From Imperialibacter sp. EC-SDR9 (GTDB lineage: Bacteria > Bacteroidota > Bacteroidia > Cytophagales > Cyclobacteriaceae), in contig NZ_LR701587.1 in the NCBI RefSeq assembly GCF_902498805.1, positions 55,335-119,334 on the forward strand: a stretch of DNA of 64,000 nt, given 5' to 3'. Under the pieces are notes generated by a model. That model had not been told where the DNA came from, ran no database searches, and was given only the letters and a program-made list of their open reading frames with translations. This document shows positions 27,556-36,449 of this stretch, piece after piece. A program made the translations under genes and the position numbers. Each line of letters starts with the position of its first letter. The first letter of the stretch is position 1.

Positions 27556-28290
27556 ATGACGCCTCTCAAATGTGTGGTTATTGACGATGAGCCTCTTGCC
27601 AGGGAATGTATTACCGGGTATGTGAACCAGGTGGATTTTATGGACCTCGCCGGTGAAGGGAACAACCCGCTTGAGCTCGACAAAATGATGAGCGCCCATA
27701 AAATCGATCTGGTGTTTCTGGATATACAGACGCCTGTTATCAACGGTATCGATTTTCTGAAAATGGCCAAAAACCCTCCCATGGTAGTTATCACCACGGC
27801 GTACCCCAGCTACGCCCTTGATGGTTATCAACTCGATGTGCTCGACTACCTGCTTAAGCCGATTACCTTCGGTAGATTTTTTAAAGCGGCTACGAAAGCG
27901 AAGGAACACCAGCTGCTCCGGGGCAAACCAGCGGTGCCCGAGGGTGGCATTGCCGTCCAGAGCCCCGATCATTTTTTTATCAAATGTGACAGTAAGTTCG
28001 AGCGCATTTACTTCGACGACATTCTTTATGTGCAAGCCCTTCAGAACTATGTGACCATTTTTACGACCAAGGGTAAATTCATCACGCTGCTGTACCTCAA
28101 GAACGTCGAGGAAAACCTTGATAGGCAGTCCTTTCTCAGGGTTCACAAGTCCTTTATCGTCTCTATTCCCAAAATTCAATCCATCGAAAACAACGAAATC
28201 ATTATTGACAACTTCCGAATTCCCATCAGTCGCAATTACCGGGAGCAGGTGCTCGAAAGGGTGGTAAATGACAAGCTTTGGAAAAAATAA
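27556..28290 (+). CDS. LytTR response regulator
   Basis: A 244-residue regulator. The receiver domain has the acidic pair DDEP at residues 10-13 and the phospho-acceptor Asp56 in VFLDIQTP, with the Lys of DYLLKP later. A LytTR DNA-binding domain covers about residues 145-240 (FERIYFDDILYVQALQNYV and FLRVHKSFIVSIPKI). Start at 27556 is chosen over an upstream ATG at 27532 because it begins at the receiver strand. It is the partner of the kinase ending at 27539. LytTR proteins bind direct repeats near their targets; the neighbouring outer-membrane protein gene is a plausible target. Confidence 0.9.
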   Translation: MTPLKCVVIDDEPLARECITGYVNQVDFMDLAGEGNNPLELDKMMSAHKIDLVFLDIQTPVINGIDFLKMAKNPPMVVITTAYPSYALDGYQLDVLDYLLKPITFGRFFKAATKAKEHQLLRGKPAVPEGGIAVQSPDHFFIKCDSKFERIYFDDILYVQALQNYVTIFTTKGKFITLLYLKNVEENLDRQSFLRVHKSFIVSIPKIQSIENNEIIIDNFRIPISRNYREQVLERVVNDKLWKK

Positions 28291-28416
28291 AAACGGCATG
28301 TAACCAAATTGCTGCCTGTCATATAGCTGACACTGCACGTCGTCAATCTAATTTCTTCATTATTGGCGACCAGGCTACCTTCAATGCATTCAAAACGATG
28401 CGTAGACAGTTATCCA

Positions 28417-29361
28417 ATGAAAAAGACTACATTCTCTTACCTGTTATTGTCGGCCGCTCTGTTTGCCTCTTGTTCGAACCGTCAGGGAGTTGAGGATACA
28501 CCGAAGACCAGCAAAGAACAGATCCAGTCCCTGACAAGCGAAATGGTTAAAGCGGAGATTACCGATAATCTGCATGCCTTTCTTTTATTTTATAATTCTG
28601 ACGCTATTTCGATGCCCGAATATCAGCCTACGCTCGATGGTCTGCATCAAATCGAAGCATTTTATTCTATAATATTTCGTCGACAGGACATCGTTTCCTT
28701 TACCAAGACCACCGAAGAGATTTTCGATATAGACAATCTTATAATTGAAATAGGGTTGCTGGACAAATCATACAGGGCAGCGGTGACGGATACAATAATT
28801 AATCAGCATGGAAAATACTGGCATGTATGGCAAAGGCAACCGGACGGCAGCTTGAAAATTGAGGGGGAAGCGTTTGGCTTTTTTCATCACGTAGCCAATC
28901 CAGAGCCGCTCACGGTCACCTTCGAAGAAGTGGAATGGAACCAACAACACAATGGAACGAGACTGGGCGTAGAGTATCCCTTCGAACTCCGGGCTTATAA
29001 TTCAATGATGGAAAAGGGAGTGCAAACCCGTGACGGCGAATTCAGATCCAATTACTTTACTGAAGATGGCTCTTTCAAGCCCTTTGCTGAACCGACCGTT
29101 ACGGGAATGGCAGAAATCAAGCCTTATCTGATTGCCTACAGCGGAAGAGGGCAGGTGAAAATCGATTCGGTGGCAGTATTTACTTACGACTCCCGCTACC
29201 TCGATGGCTATGTACTCGAGTATGACATGTTTCGGGTACGGTGGACCAACAACGATATGCAGGGCCGAACGGAAGGCAAAGGGATTCGGCTTTGGAGGCG
29301 CATGGACGATCACTCGCTGCGGCTGTTTAGAGAAATAGGCACTCACAACTATCTGAGATAA
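28417..29361 (+). CDS. Lipoprotein with SnoaL-like domain(s)
   Basis: A 314-residue protein starting with a lipoprotein signal (LLLSAALFASC, lipobox Cys19). The rest has SnoaL/NTF2-like features (MVKAEITDNLHAFLLFYN, TKTTEEIFDIDNLII, WHVWQRQPDGSLKI), apparently two repeated halves. SnoaL-like secreted proteins often bind small hydrophobic ligands, but the role here is unknown. It precedes an esterase gene by 16 bp on the same strand and may be in the same transcript. The ATG at 28417 is chosen since the longer frame to 28363 would destroy the lipobox. Confidence 0.72.
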   Translation: MKKTTFSYLLLSAALFASCSNRQGVEDTPKTSKEQIQSLTSEMVKAEITDNLHAFLLFYNSDAISMPEYQPTLDGLHQIEAFYSIIFRRQDIVSFTKTTEEIFDIDNLIIEIGLLDKSYRAAVTDTIINQHGKYWHVWQRQPDGSLKIEGEAFGFFHHVANPEPLTVTFEEVEWNQQHNGTRLGVEYPFELRAYNSMMEKGVQTRDGEFRSNYFTEDGSFKPFAEPTVTGMAEIKPYLIAYSGRGQVKIDSVAVFTYDSRYLDGYVLEYDMFRVRWTNNDMQGRTEGKGIRLWRRMDDHSLRLFREIGTHNYLR

Positions 29362-29377
29362 CTCAAATTTAACGTCA

Positions 29378-30136
29378 ATGAAGAAGCCATTCAAATCAAT
29401 ATACCACTTTTGCTGCGTCAGCTTCCTTATCTGCCTGGTTACTTCGGCATTCCACGAAGCTGCCGCCCAACATCCTTCCGAAAAATATAAAAACTACGGA
29501 GAAGGTTATTTCAATGACCTCAGATACGGATTCTTTATACCAGCCAATTACGAATCGCAAAAGCGCTATCCTTTACTGGTGTATCTGCACGGTGCCAACG
29601 ACACTGTTTCCAGAGACAGTAAATGGTACCAGCCTGCGATTCAAAACAAGCAACCCATGTTTGTGCTCACTCCCAAATGCACGGTAGCTGACCAGGGCTG
29701 GGGCAATACCTGGACTGAGGGGCATACCGAGGCCACTGCCAAAACCCTGGCGCTGATAGACTCTCTTATCAAAGTTTATCCAATAGATGTGAATCGCCTC
29801 TATATCTATGGTATTTCCATGGGTGGATTTGGCACCCTCTCAGTTCTCCAAAAAGAGCCGGGCAAGTTTGCCGCCGCCTATGTGGTTTGTGGGGGTGGTA
29901 GTGAGGAGGCCGTTAGCAACTTGCTGGATATCCCCTTGTGGATTTTCCATGGCGAAGAAGACGATATTGTCTTGATGCGGTACTCAAAGCAAGTGTACGA
30001 TGAAATCGTAAAGCTGGGGGGAAAGAATGCAAGGTTTACCAGCTATCCTGGTGTGAAGCACAATAGCTGGGAAAACGTTGATAAAGAGGAGGCATTACCT
30101 GGATGGCTGTTGTCGCAAAGGAAAGGAAGTCGCTAG
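29378..30136 (+). CDS. Secreted alpha/beta-hydrolase (PHB depolymerase/esterase type)
   Basis: A 252-residue exported hydrolase. After the signal peptide (FLICLVTSAFHEAAA) comes YPLLVYLHGAND (oxyanion-hole region) and the nucleophile elbow GISMGGFG. The acid is probably in HGEEDDIV and the His in VKHNSW, giving the Ser-Asp-His triad. This looks like the polyhydroxybutyrate-depolymerase/acetylxylan-esterase group. In this context deacetylation of glycans is a fair guess. Its start lies 16 bp after the lipoprotein gene, and a convergent gene ends at 30151. Confidence 0.85.
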   Translation: MKKPFKSIYHFCCVSFLICLVTSAFHEAAAQHPSEKYKNYGEGYFNDLRYGFFIPANYESQKRYPLLVYLHGANDTVSRDSKWYQPAIQNKQPMFVLTPKCTVADQGWGNTWTEGHTEATAKTLALIDSLIKVYPIDVNRLYIYGISMGGFGTLSVLQKEPGKFAAAYVVCGGGSEEAVSNLLDIPLWIFHGEEDDIVLMRYSKQVYDEIVKLGGKNARFTSYPGVKHNSWENVDKEEALPGWLLSQRKGSR

Positions 30137-30150
30137 ATGTTGAAGCTTAC

Positions 30151-31080
30151 TTAGTTTTCCGACCAACCGGAGCTTGCGGCAACAAGAATGTCACCAAAAG
30201 TAGCCAGCTCTGTTACCGGGAATTTTTCGGGCAGTCCATTATTCGAAGGCTTCCAGCCAAGGAGGCTGTCTTTAACATAAGCGCCATCCCATTGCCCTAG
30301 AACCGCCGTGTTATCCATTTCTACCAGGCTGAAGGAGTACAAGCCCTTTGGTAGCCCCACCTGGGCGCTCAGCCACGAGTTGCCTTTGTCGGGCGATACA
30401 AATAACTCGTTGTAGGCAAGGGCGTAAATGTTGGTTCCAGCTGCGCTTATGTTGTGCAGGGAGCGGTCCTTCATCACTTTTCTCCATAATCCCTCTTTTT
30501 TATCGGCTTTGTAGATTCCCCGATTGGTGCCAATGTAAAAGTCACTGCCTAACTCTTTCATGGCATTGACTTGTAACATTTTCTCGCCATACACCAGCCC
30601 CCAACTATTTGTGATTTCGTTCAGAACAAACAGCCCTTCGTTGGTGCCTGCATAGAGTCTGTTTTCAACAGCCAAAAGCCTTCGGATGGTCAAACTGCTC
30701 AAGCCATTGTTGATGCGAGTCCATGTGTTTCCTTTGTCTGTGGAAACAAAAACTCCTTCATACTGGCTGCCAGCGAATATTTTCCCACGCAAAAAATAGA
30801 GGGCATCGATGCTGGCTGTTGAAGACGGGGTTGCCGGAAGCGGATACCACTGTTCGTTTTGGAAGTCAAAAAAGAAAATACCCTTCTGCTTTGTCGACAC
30901 ACCAAGAAGGTTGTCTCCAGTAGCAATATCTGTGATTCCCAGGTCGCTGGGTATACCTTTGCTAGTGTTTCTCCAGGTAGCTCCTTTGTCTGTAGAAAAG
31001 TAGATGATGCCTTTGTTGTCGTCGTCAGGTTGTACAGACATGGCAAAAAAGAAGAGTACTATCGCTATGATTGCAGGCAC
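30151..31080 (-). CDS. Secreted beta-propeller (sialidase/photosystem-stability-like) protein
   Basis: A 309-residue protein with a hydrophobic N-terminal segment (PAIIAIVLFFFAMSV) and repeated BNR-type motifs (FSTDKGATW, VSTDKGNTW, VSPDKGNSW) spaced by about 50-90 residues, the pattern of a beta-propeller (YCF48-like or Asp-box). The start is a GTG at 31080; no ATG is nearby, and the upstream frame reaches a stop within about 22 codons. Its function and ligand are unknown. It faces the esterase gene and is likely its own unit. Confidence 0.7.
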   Translation of the reverse strand: MPAIIAIVLFFFAMSVQPDDDNKGIIYFSTDKGATWRNTSKGIPSDLGITDIATGDNLLGVSTKQKGIFFFDFQNEQWYPLPATPSSTASIDALYFLRGKIFAGSQYEGVFVSTDKGNTWTRINNGLSSLTIRRLLAVENRLYAGTNEGLFVLNEITNSWGLVYGEKMLQVNAMKELGSDFYIGTNRGIYKADKKEGLWRKVMKDRSLHNISAAGTNIYALAYNELFVSPDKGNSWLSAQVGLPKGLYSFSLVEMDNTAVLGQWDGAYVKDSLLGWKPSNNGLPEKFPVTELATFGDILVAASSGWSEN

Positions 31081-31242
31081 TGGTTTTCGTGTTTTTTCTC
31101 TATGCCCAAAATTATTATAAGTAACAGGACCAATGCAGCATCATGTGTAAAAACAGTGTAAACGGATTGTAAATTAACTGACAGCCCCAGTTTGCAACGA
31201 CGAGGTGCAAGACCTGCGATTTCTTCGCAGACCAATAATGCC

Positions 31243-33465
31243 CTACCTCACCTCATTCACCTCCAGTACCACGCTTGTTCGGTTCAGGTTCACCAGCGGA
31301 TTGAAGCCCACTTTCATCAGAAAGTCACCCGAATACGCATTTTCCGGGTTGAGCCAGGATCTGGCGCCCGGATACAGGTTGATCTCTTTCACCTGATACT
31401 TTTTGTTTGGGTCCAGGCCGTTGAGCTTGATGGGCTCCACACTGGTTTGGAGCCGCTGGCGGTAGTTGACCAAATAGTTGAAAATGATCGCTCTGGTTTT
31501 GTCAGGCTTCACATACATGATGGAGGCCATGTCATTTTCATGTGGGTTCATCAGGCGATACTGGTCGCCGTGCCACACAATGTCTTTGAAACCGTGGTAG
31601 TTGGCCACAGCCTCTTTGGCAAACTGCATGTCTTTTTCGTTCAGCTCACCTGCCACGATGTCGAAGCCTAGCTTACCCATGCTGGCTACATCCGTTCGGA
31701 ACTTGAGCGGCTGCTTGCCCCAGTCTGTTACGTGGTTGTCGACGGCGATGGCAGGGAAAAAGTAGGAGTAGTCCCACTGCATGAAGATTCTTTCCAGGGG
31801 ATCAGTGTCGTCGCTGGGCCAGAACTCAGTGAAATATTTCAGGAGTTCATAATCACCACGTCCACCGCCGCCCGAGCAGAGCATCATCGGTACTTTCGGG
31901 TATTTGGCCCGGATACGTTCCAGTACCTTGTAGAGGCCGTGCACGTACTCCACATAAAGATGCGACTGGGGAAGTCCCTTTTTGTTAAGATAGGCTGAGT
32001 AAGCGTTGTAGATCACAGCATTGCAATCCCACTTGATAAAGGCCAGGTCATGGTTTTTAGTAAAGAGCCCATCAACTACGCCATACACGAAGTCTTGCAC
32101 TTCCGGGTTCGACAGGTCGAGCACTAGCTGATTGCGGTAGTACACCTCTGGTCTGTCCGGCTGCCGGATCACCCAGTCGAGATGGTTCTCGTAGAGCTCG
32201 CTTTTGGGGCTCACCATTTCAGGCTCTATCCAAATGCCGAACTTCACACCCTCTTTGGTTGCCTCCTCTACCAGATGCCCAATGCCATGAGGTAGTTTCT
32301 TGGTATTCTCCTGCCAGTCGCCCAGCCCGGTTTTGTCATTGCTGCGGGGGTATTTGTTGGCAAACCAACCATCGTCGAGCAGAAACAGATCAACGCCCAG
32401 GTTCCTGGCATCTTTGAAAAGTGAGGTGATTTTGTCTTCGTCAAAGTCAAAGTAGGTGGCCTCCCAGTTGTTGAGCAAGGTTAGACGCTCTCCCTGGCCA
32501 TCAAGCACCCGGTATTTTCTTGCCCAGCTGTGCAGGTTGCGGCTAGCTTCACCAGTGCCGTTGTTGGAAACGGCATAGATGAGAGAGGCTGTTTTGAATG
32601 TCTGATTGGGAACCAGCGAATACTCAGATGCATAGGGATTGATGCCGGAAATGAACCGCAGGTTTTCATAGGGATCTACTTCAAACTCCATCTTAAAGTT
32701 GCCGCTCCAGGCGAGCTGACCGAGCATCACAAGCCCTTCATTTTCCGAAGCTGGTTGTCCAAACGATAAAATGAAATTGGGTGATTGCAACAGCATCGCC
32801 CTTGCACCCAGCTTGGTCTCTATCGACCGCATGCCCCGCTCCAATTTAGTTTCAGTCGGCTGCATTTCTTTTGCCCATTGGCCCTGATAGGTAGTGAGGT
32901 AGAAGTCTTTGTTAGAGAAATAGAGATCGGCTGAGGCATACTTCTCCAGAAGCACTGGTTTTTTCTCCGTGTGTCTGATCTCTGTCCATTGCTCAACCAC
33001 ATTTTCTTTTCTCCAGACTTTGTAGAACAATGTTACATTGAACGGGTACTTCGGATCTCTTAGTTGAATGCTTGTGACCGAAGTGTTGTCGTCAACCCGT
33101 TCCTTTTTGTGTGTCACATATTTCAACTCAAGGGCGGCATTGCCATCGCCATGTTTCACCTGAATGGCCGGCTCCACAAGGTTCCACGTCCCGGCTGGCG
33201 TATAAGCTGCATTGTGGATGCCAATATTGTCATCATCCAGCCGGGTAAGATTGGAAATGGTTGCATAGTCGATTTCGTTGGTCAGTGGCTCTCCAAAGTA
33301 AATAGTTCTTAGCCTGCTCTCGCTATCCGTTTGTAGCACGATAACGTTGCTGGCGGTTTCTATGGGAATGGTGACAGTTTGCGCCGAAAGGCTGATGACT
33401 GCCAGCATCGAACCAATGGTCAGGAATGCCTTATGAATAGCAGGTAGGGGGTGTGTTTTTTTCAT
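31243..33465 (-). CDS. Alpha-galactosidase, GH36 family
   Basis: A 740-residue exported enzyme (signal FLTIGSMLAVISLSAQ). It has the GH36 signature set: LFLLDDGWFANKYPRSND, GIWIEPEMVSPKSELYEN, nucleophile KWDCNAV (preceded by DLAFI), MMLCSGGGGRGDYELL and acid/base Asp in WPSDDTDPLER. Length and domain order (N-terminal beta-sandwich, TIM barrel, C-terminal beta domain) fit bacterial GH36 alpha-galactosidases, which release terminal alpha-galactose from raffinose-type sugars or galactomannan. It is periplasmic or cell-surface. The nearby GH92 and the 955-aa hydrolase suggest glycan use, though no SusC/D pair is adjacent. Confidence 0.93.
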   Translation of the reverse strand: MKKTHPLPAIHKAFLTIGSMLAVISLSAQTVTIPIETASNVIVLQTDSESRLRTIYFGEPLTNEIDYATISNLTRLDDDNIGIHNAAYTPAGTWNLVEPAIQVKHGDGNAALELKYVTHKKERVDDNTSVTSIQLRDPKYPFNVTLFYKVWRKENVVEQWTEIRHTEKKPVLLEKYASADLYFSNKDFYLTTYQGQWAKEMQPTETKLERGMRSIETKLGARAMLLQSPNFILSFGQPASENEGLVMLGQLAWSGNFKMEFEVDPYENLRFISGINPYASEYSLVPNQTFKTASLIYAVSNNGTGEASRNLHSWARKYRVLDGQGERLTLLNNWEATYFDFDEDKITSLFKDARNLGVDLFLLDDGWFANKYPRSNDKTGLGDWQENTKKLPHGIGHLVEEATKEGVKFGIWIEPEMVSPKSELYENHLDWVIRQPDRPEVYYRNQLVLDLSNPEVQDFVYGVVDGLFTKNHDLAFIKWDCNAVIYNAYSAYLNKKGLPQSHLYVEYVHGLYKVLERIRAKYPKVPMMLCSGGGGRGDYELLKYFTEFWPSDDTDPLERIFMQWDYSYFFPAIAVDNHVTDWGKQPLKFRTDVASMGKLGFDIVAGELNEKDMQFAKEAVANYHGFKDIVWHGDQYRLMNPHENDMASIMYVKPDKTRAIIFNYLVNYRQRLQTSVEPIKLNGLDPNKKYQVKEINLYPGARSWLNPENAYSGDFLMKVGFNPLVNLNRTSVVLEVNEVR

Positions 33466-33606
33466 TTCTTCAACTTTCTGGAATAAAGGATAAGATTAAA
33501 AAATAGTTGGAGGTAAGTCAAAGCAAAGTGTGATTTAGTGGACATTGAGGTTATGCAATGCAACACTCACGGGCTTGGATATCAAATGATATTCGATTAT
33601 GTTTAC

Positions 33607-33626
33607 ATGTTACTATTTAGTAACAT
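33607..33626. promoter_or_regulatory. Candidate ArsR operator (perfect palindrome)
   Basis: ATGTTACT-ATTT-AGTAACAT is an 8-bp perfect inverted repeat with a 4-bp spacer that ends 15 bp before the TTG start of the ArsR-SRPBCC fusion gene. Its position and dyad symmetry suit self-repression by that protein. It resembles the GTAAC...GTTAC site near the other ArsR gene in this window. Confidence 0.6.
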
Positions 33627-33641
33627 AATATTAAACTACTT

Positions 33642-34460
33642 TTGGAAACTCAAGCAACTGATAAAGAAACCGAAATCTGGAAAGCCCTTGCTGACCCTGC
33701 CCGTCGTCGGCTGATGGATTTGGTGAGGGAGTCACCAAAGACAACGGGCGAACTCGTGGAGGAGTTTGAAACCATTGGAAGGTGTGCTGTAATGAAGCAC
33801 CTTTCGGTTTTGGAAGACGCCAAACTTATCTTACCGAAGAAGCAGGGGAAGTTTCGCTGGAACTTTATCAACGCCATTCCCTTGCAGGAGATTTATGAAC
33901 GCTGGGTGAAAAAGTACGAAGCTCAGTGGGCTACTAATTTGCTTCAGTTGCGTGAACTGGCTGAATGCAAAGAGCATTTTGATGATTTAACTAACGACTT
34001 ACTTATGAATGAGCCGACCAAGCCTGTCAATATCAGACTAGAGGTGCCGATTGATGCCAGCATTAACAACGTGTGGGAATGCCTGATCAAAGACGTTGGA
34101 CTCTGGTGGAGAAAGGACTTCTACACCAGCCAAAAAACAAAAGCGTTTATCCTTGAACCCAAAGTGGGAGGGAGGATGTACGAAGACTATGGAAATGATG
34201 AGGGGCTGCTTTGGTACACAGTAATTGTGCTCAACGCTCCCCATCATCTGGAGTTGCAGGGGCACCTTACGCCGGATTATGGCGGGCCAGCCATTACGTT
34301 CCTCAAGATTACGCTGAAGGAAGACGGCAGTAAGACCATCCTGACCTTGTCGGATACGCTGATGGGCGACGTATCAGCGAAAGCAAAGGGACAAATTACC
34401 GAAGGCTGGAAGCTGCTTTTCGAGGAGGGATTCAAAAACTATATAGACAACAAGTCATGA
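33642..34460 (+). CDS. ArsR-type HTH regulator fused to SRPBCC (AHSA1) domain
   Basis: A 272-residue fusion. Residues 1-90 are a winged-helix ArsR module (WKALADPARRRLMDLV, then HLSVLEDAKLI as recognition helix). Residues from about 125 to the end form an SRPBCC/AHSA1 ligand-binding fold (IRLEVPIDASINNVWECL, WWRKDFY). The two functions are usually encoded by neighbouring genes, as they are at 55003-55774 of this window. The start is TTG at 33642; no other start fits. A perfect palindrome just upstream suggests autorepression, possibly relieved by a ligand bound in the SRPBCC cavity. The next gene overlaps by 4 bp. Confidence 0.82.
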   Translation: METQATDKETEIWKALADPARRRLMDLVRESPKTTGELVEEFETIGRCAVMKHLSVLEDAKLILPKKQGKFRWNFINAIPLQEIYERWVKKYEAQWATNLLQLRELAECKEHFDDLTNDLLMNEPTKPVNIRLEVPIDASINNVWECLIKDVGLWWRKDFYTSQKTKAFILEPKVGGRMYEDYGNDEGLLWYTVIVLNAPHHLELQGHLTPDYGGPAITFLKITLKEDGSKTILTLSDTLMGDVSAKAKGQITEGWKLLFEEGFKNYIDNKS

Positions 34461-34873
34461 AAAGCATTCTACTAAGCATCTCCGTATTTGTATGCGTGTC
34501 GGCTGCAAATGGACAAAATGAAGAACTTTTGAGGGTTTTCAATGATCAGGTGGCAGCTTTCAACGATGGTGACGTTGATCGGCTGACCGCAAATGTTACC
34601 GACGATTTTAAGTGGTTTTCACTCACAGCTGATACCCTTTTGCTCGAAGTGGAGGGAAAAGAGAATTTCAGGCAAAGTATGAAGTATTACTTTTCTACAG
34701 GGAAAAAATCAGTCTCGGCCATTGAACAATATGTGATCGACGGCGAAAGGATTAGTTTCAGGGAAGTAGTGAGCCACAAGAACAAAGCAGGCGAAACAGT
34801 CTCCTCTTCTGCCATGGGCATCTATCAGATTCAAAATGGCAAGATTTGCCGGGCCTGGTATTTTATTGACTGA
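34457..34873 (+). CDS. Secreted SnoaL/NTF2-like protein
   Basis: A 138-residue protein with a signal peptide (ILLSISVFVCVSAANG) and a SnoaL-like fold (LLRVFNDQVAAFNDGDVDRL and GKICRAWYFID). Such domains bind small ligands or act as polyketide-cyclase-like enzymes. Its ATG overlaps the stop of the ArsR-SRPBCC gene by 4 bp (ATGA at 34457-34460), so the two are translationally coupled, and it may share the regulator's ligand. Function unproven. Confidence 0.75.
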   Translation: MKSILLSISVFVCVSAANGQNEELLRVFNDQVAAFNDGDVDRLTANVTDDFKWFSLTADTLLLEVEGKENFRQSMKYYFSTGKKSVSAIEQYVIDGERISFREVVSHKNKAGETVSSSAMGIYQIQNGKICRAWYFID

Positions 34874-34897
34874 GGCGCACAGGGTGTCGTCCAGAGG

Positions 34898-35389
34898 TTA
34901 GGTCGGGTTCAATTGTTTTGTCATCACTGCCGTTTTATGACTCTTATAGTCCACCTGTCCAATTTCCTTCCAACCAAGCCTTTTGTACAAAGACTCAGCC
35001 GTAAATGTGTGCAGGTATAATTGTTCGTACCCCCATTTGAGACTTTCGGCCTCGATGCGCTCCAGGAGCTGCCTGCCAAGCCCCTGATTTCTATAATCTT
35101 CCGTGGTGTACAGCAACGACACCCATGGCTTGTAAATTTGCAGGTGGGGATATGCCTCAAGCAGTCCCACGTGGTTGCTAAGACCTCCTGTGGCTGCGGG
35201 TTTGTCGCCGACCAAAAGCAGAAACTGAAAAAGCACGTCGTTATTGCCTGGATGTGTTTCGAGGCGTTTTGTTGTTCTCTCAACAGGAATCTCCCACTCG
35301 GCCAAATACCACTCAGCAATCTGCTGAATCAACCCCTGGTCGGTGGCTTGCAGTTGAAGTATTTTCTCTTGATGCATTTTATTGTTCAC
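34898..35389 (-). CDS. GNAT family N-acetyltransferase
   Basis: A 163-residue GNAT protein of usual length. The acetyl-CoA loop YRNQGLGRQLLERIEA is clear, preceded by PWVSLLYTTEDY and followed by the C-terminal strand (YLHTFTAESLYKRLGWKEIG). Substrate unknown; stand-alone GNATs acetylate amines, antibiotics or protein ends. Start may be Met1 or Met5. It runs opposite to the SnoaL gene, and the DUF1801 gene starts 23 bp beyond its upstream end. Confidence 0.83.
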   Translation of the reverse strand: MNNKMHQEKILQLQATDQGLIQQIAEWYLAEWEIPVERTTKRLETHPGNNDVLFQFLLLVGDKPAATGGLSNHVGLLEAYPHLQIYKPWVSLLYTTEDYRNQGLGRQLLERIEAESLKWGYEQLYLHTFTAESLYKRLGWKEIGQVDYKSHKTAVMTKQLNPT

Positions 35390-35411
35390 CCAGCTTTTTT
35401 GCAGTCGTCAG

Positions 35412-35774
35412 TTATTTTTTGTCCTGCATCCTTACCCATTCAATGACTATGTTTTCAAGGTCTTGCTTGCGATGCATGATTTCATCAATAGTCACAAACT
35501 TGGCCACTCGTCCTTCCTTGCCGTCGCCTTCCAGCAGACCGGATTTGTCCCTGATAAATGCTCCTTTGTGAAACATAAGGCTTACATGCTTCTTAGCATT
35601 CATAAAGTAGGAGGCCATATTTCCTTTGTATAAGAATGTCGGGCTGTTCCACTTGATAGTTTCCTCTATACCAGGATGTGCGGAGAGAATAATTTCCCTT
35701 ACTTTTTCGATTTCAGCGGTCATTGGATGGGCCAGTTTGGCCAGGTATTCGTCCACTTGTGAGTTTTTGTTCAT
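35412..35774 (-). CDS. DUF1801 family protein
   Basis: A 120-residue protein. The motif set SAHPGIEETIKWNSPTFLYKG, KHVSLMFHKGAFIRD and LLEGDGKEGRVAKF is typical of the DUF1801 (YdhG/YobT-like) family, short cytoplasmic proteins of unknown role. I prefer the ATG at 35774 since the longer start (35792) adds a low-complexity MKAMKA leader. Two other DUF1801 genes lie in this window (44956-45324, 58512-58877). Their frequent closeness to SRPBCC and VOC genes hints at a common stress role, which is inference. Confidence 0.82.
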   Translation of the reverse strand: MNKNSQVDEYLAKLAHPMTAEIEKVREIILSAHPGIEETIKWNSPTFLYKGNMASYFMNAKKHVSLMFHKGAFIRDKSGLLEGDGKEGRVAKFVTIDEIMHRKQDLENIVIEWVRMQDKK

Positions 35775-35847
35775 AGCCTTCATAGCCTTCAAAGCCTTGG
35801 TGCTATCCTAAATTTAGCGAAATAACCTTGTGGGCGAAAACGCCGCT

Positions 35848-36312
35848 CTAAAATGCGATACCAACGCTAAGATAGCCACCTTCGGGAGCTCCAATACCTG
35901 CTCTGAAAAGAAAATTGCCATCCGGTTTCTGGTACCGATAGCCCACATTGAGCGCACCCCACAGCTTGGGAACACGAGTGGGCGAAGCAACTGTAAAGCC
36001 AATACCAGCTTCGGCGTGGTGATTCCCGGACCCAAATACCAGTGTTGGCATAGCTGCAAGATAGTTCTGCCAATCACTGTCAAATAAGCCTTGATATCTT
36101 CCGCCAATTAATCGAATGTAGGGCTTGATGTTTTCCTTTTTGTGATTTAGCATTCGCTCGTAGGCGATGCTGAAAGACGGAATGCCGGGAGATAGGTATA
36201 CGCCATTTCGTGGCTCATCCTGGCTATCCTGACTGTTTGCCATTAAAGGTAGCAGGGTAAAAAGTAGTGGAACGAGCAGCCACTTGTAAACGATTTTAGA
36301 TGAAGTTTTCAT
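35848..36312 (-). CDS. Outer-membrane-type beta-strand protein, paralogue 1
   Basis: A 154-residue protein with signal peptide (LLVPLLFTLLPLMANSQ) and alternating beta pattern ending in Phe (YLSVGIAF), as in outer-membrane proteins. It is a tandem paralogue of the gene at 36450-36914 (shared MKTSSK start, GIPS-SISYER-like block, NVGYRYQKP and EGGYLSVG ends). The two are 137 bp apart on the same strand. Function unknown; an outer-membrane barrel is inferred. Confidence 0.72.
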   Translation of the reverse strand: MKTSSKIVYKWLLVPLLFTLLPLMANSQDSQDEPRNGVYLSPGIPSFSIAYERMLNHKKENIKPYIRLIGGRYQGLFDSDWQNYLAAMPTLVFGSGNHHAEAGIGFTVASPTRVPKLWGALNVGYRYQKPDGNFLFRAGIGAPEGGYLSVGIAF

Positions 36313-36449
36313 AGTCCAAAAAAGTTGTAGAATTTAATACTGATATCATATGAACAAGCCATAAACTAAATGTTGCGGCATTTTATCACTTCTATCCCCG
36401 GTCTTTGTTTGGATTCTTGACAAAGGTCAGGTTGGAACTCATTGACTTG

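Noticed and set aside
27541..28338. 265-codon minus-strand ORF across the LytTR regulator gene
   Set aside because: It lies fully opposite a clear receiver/LytTR gene and has no recognisable domain.
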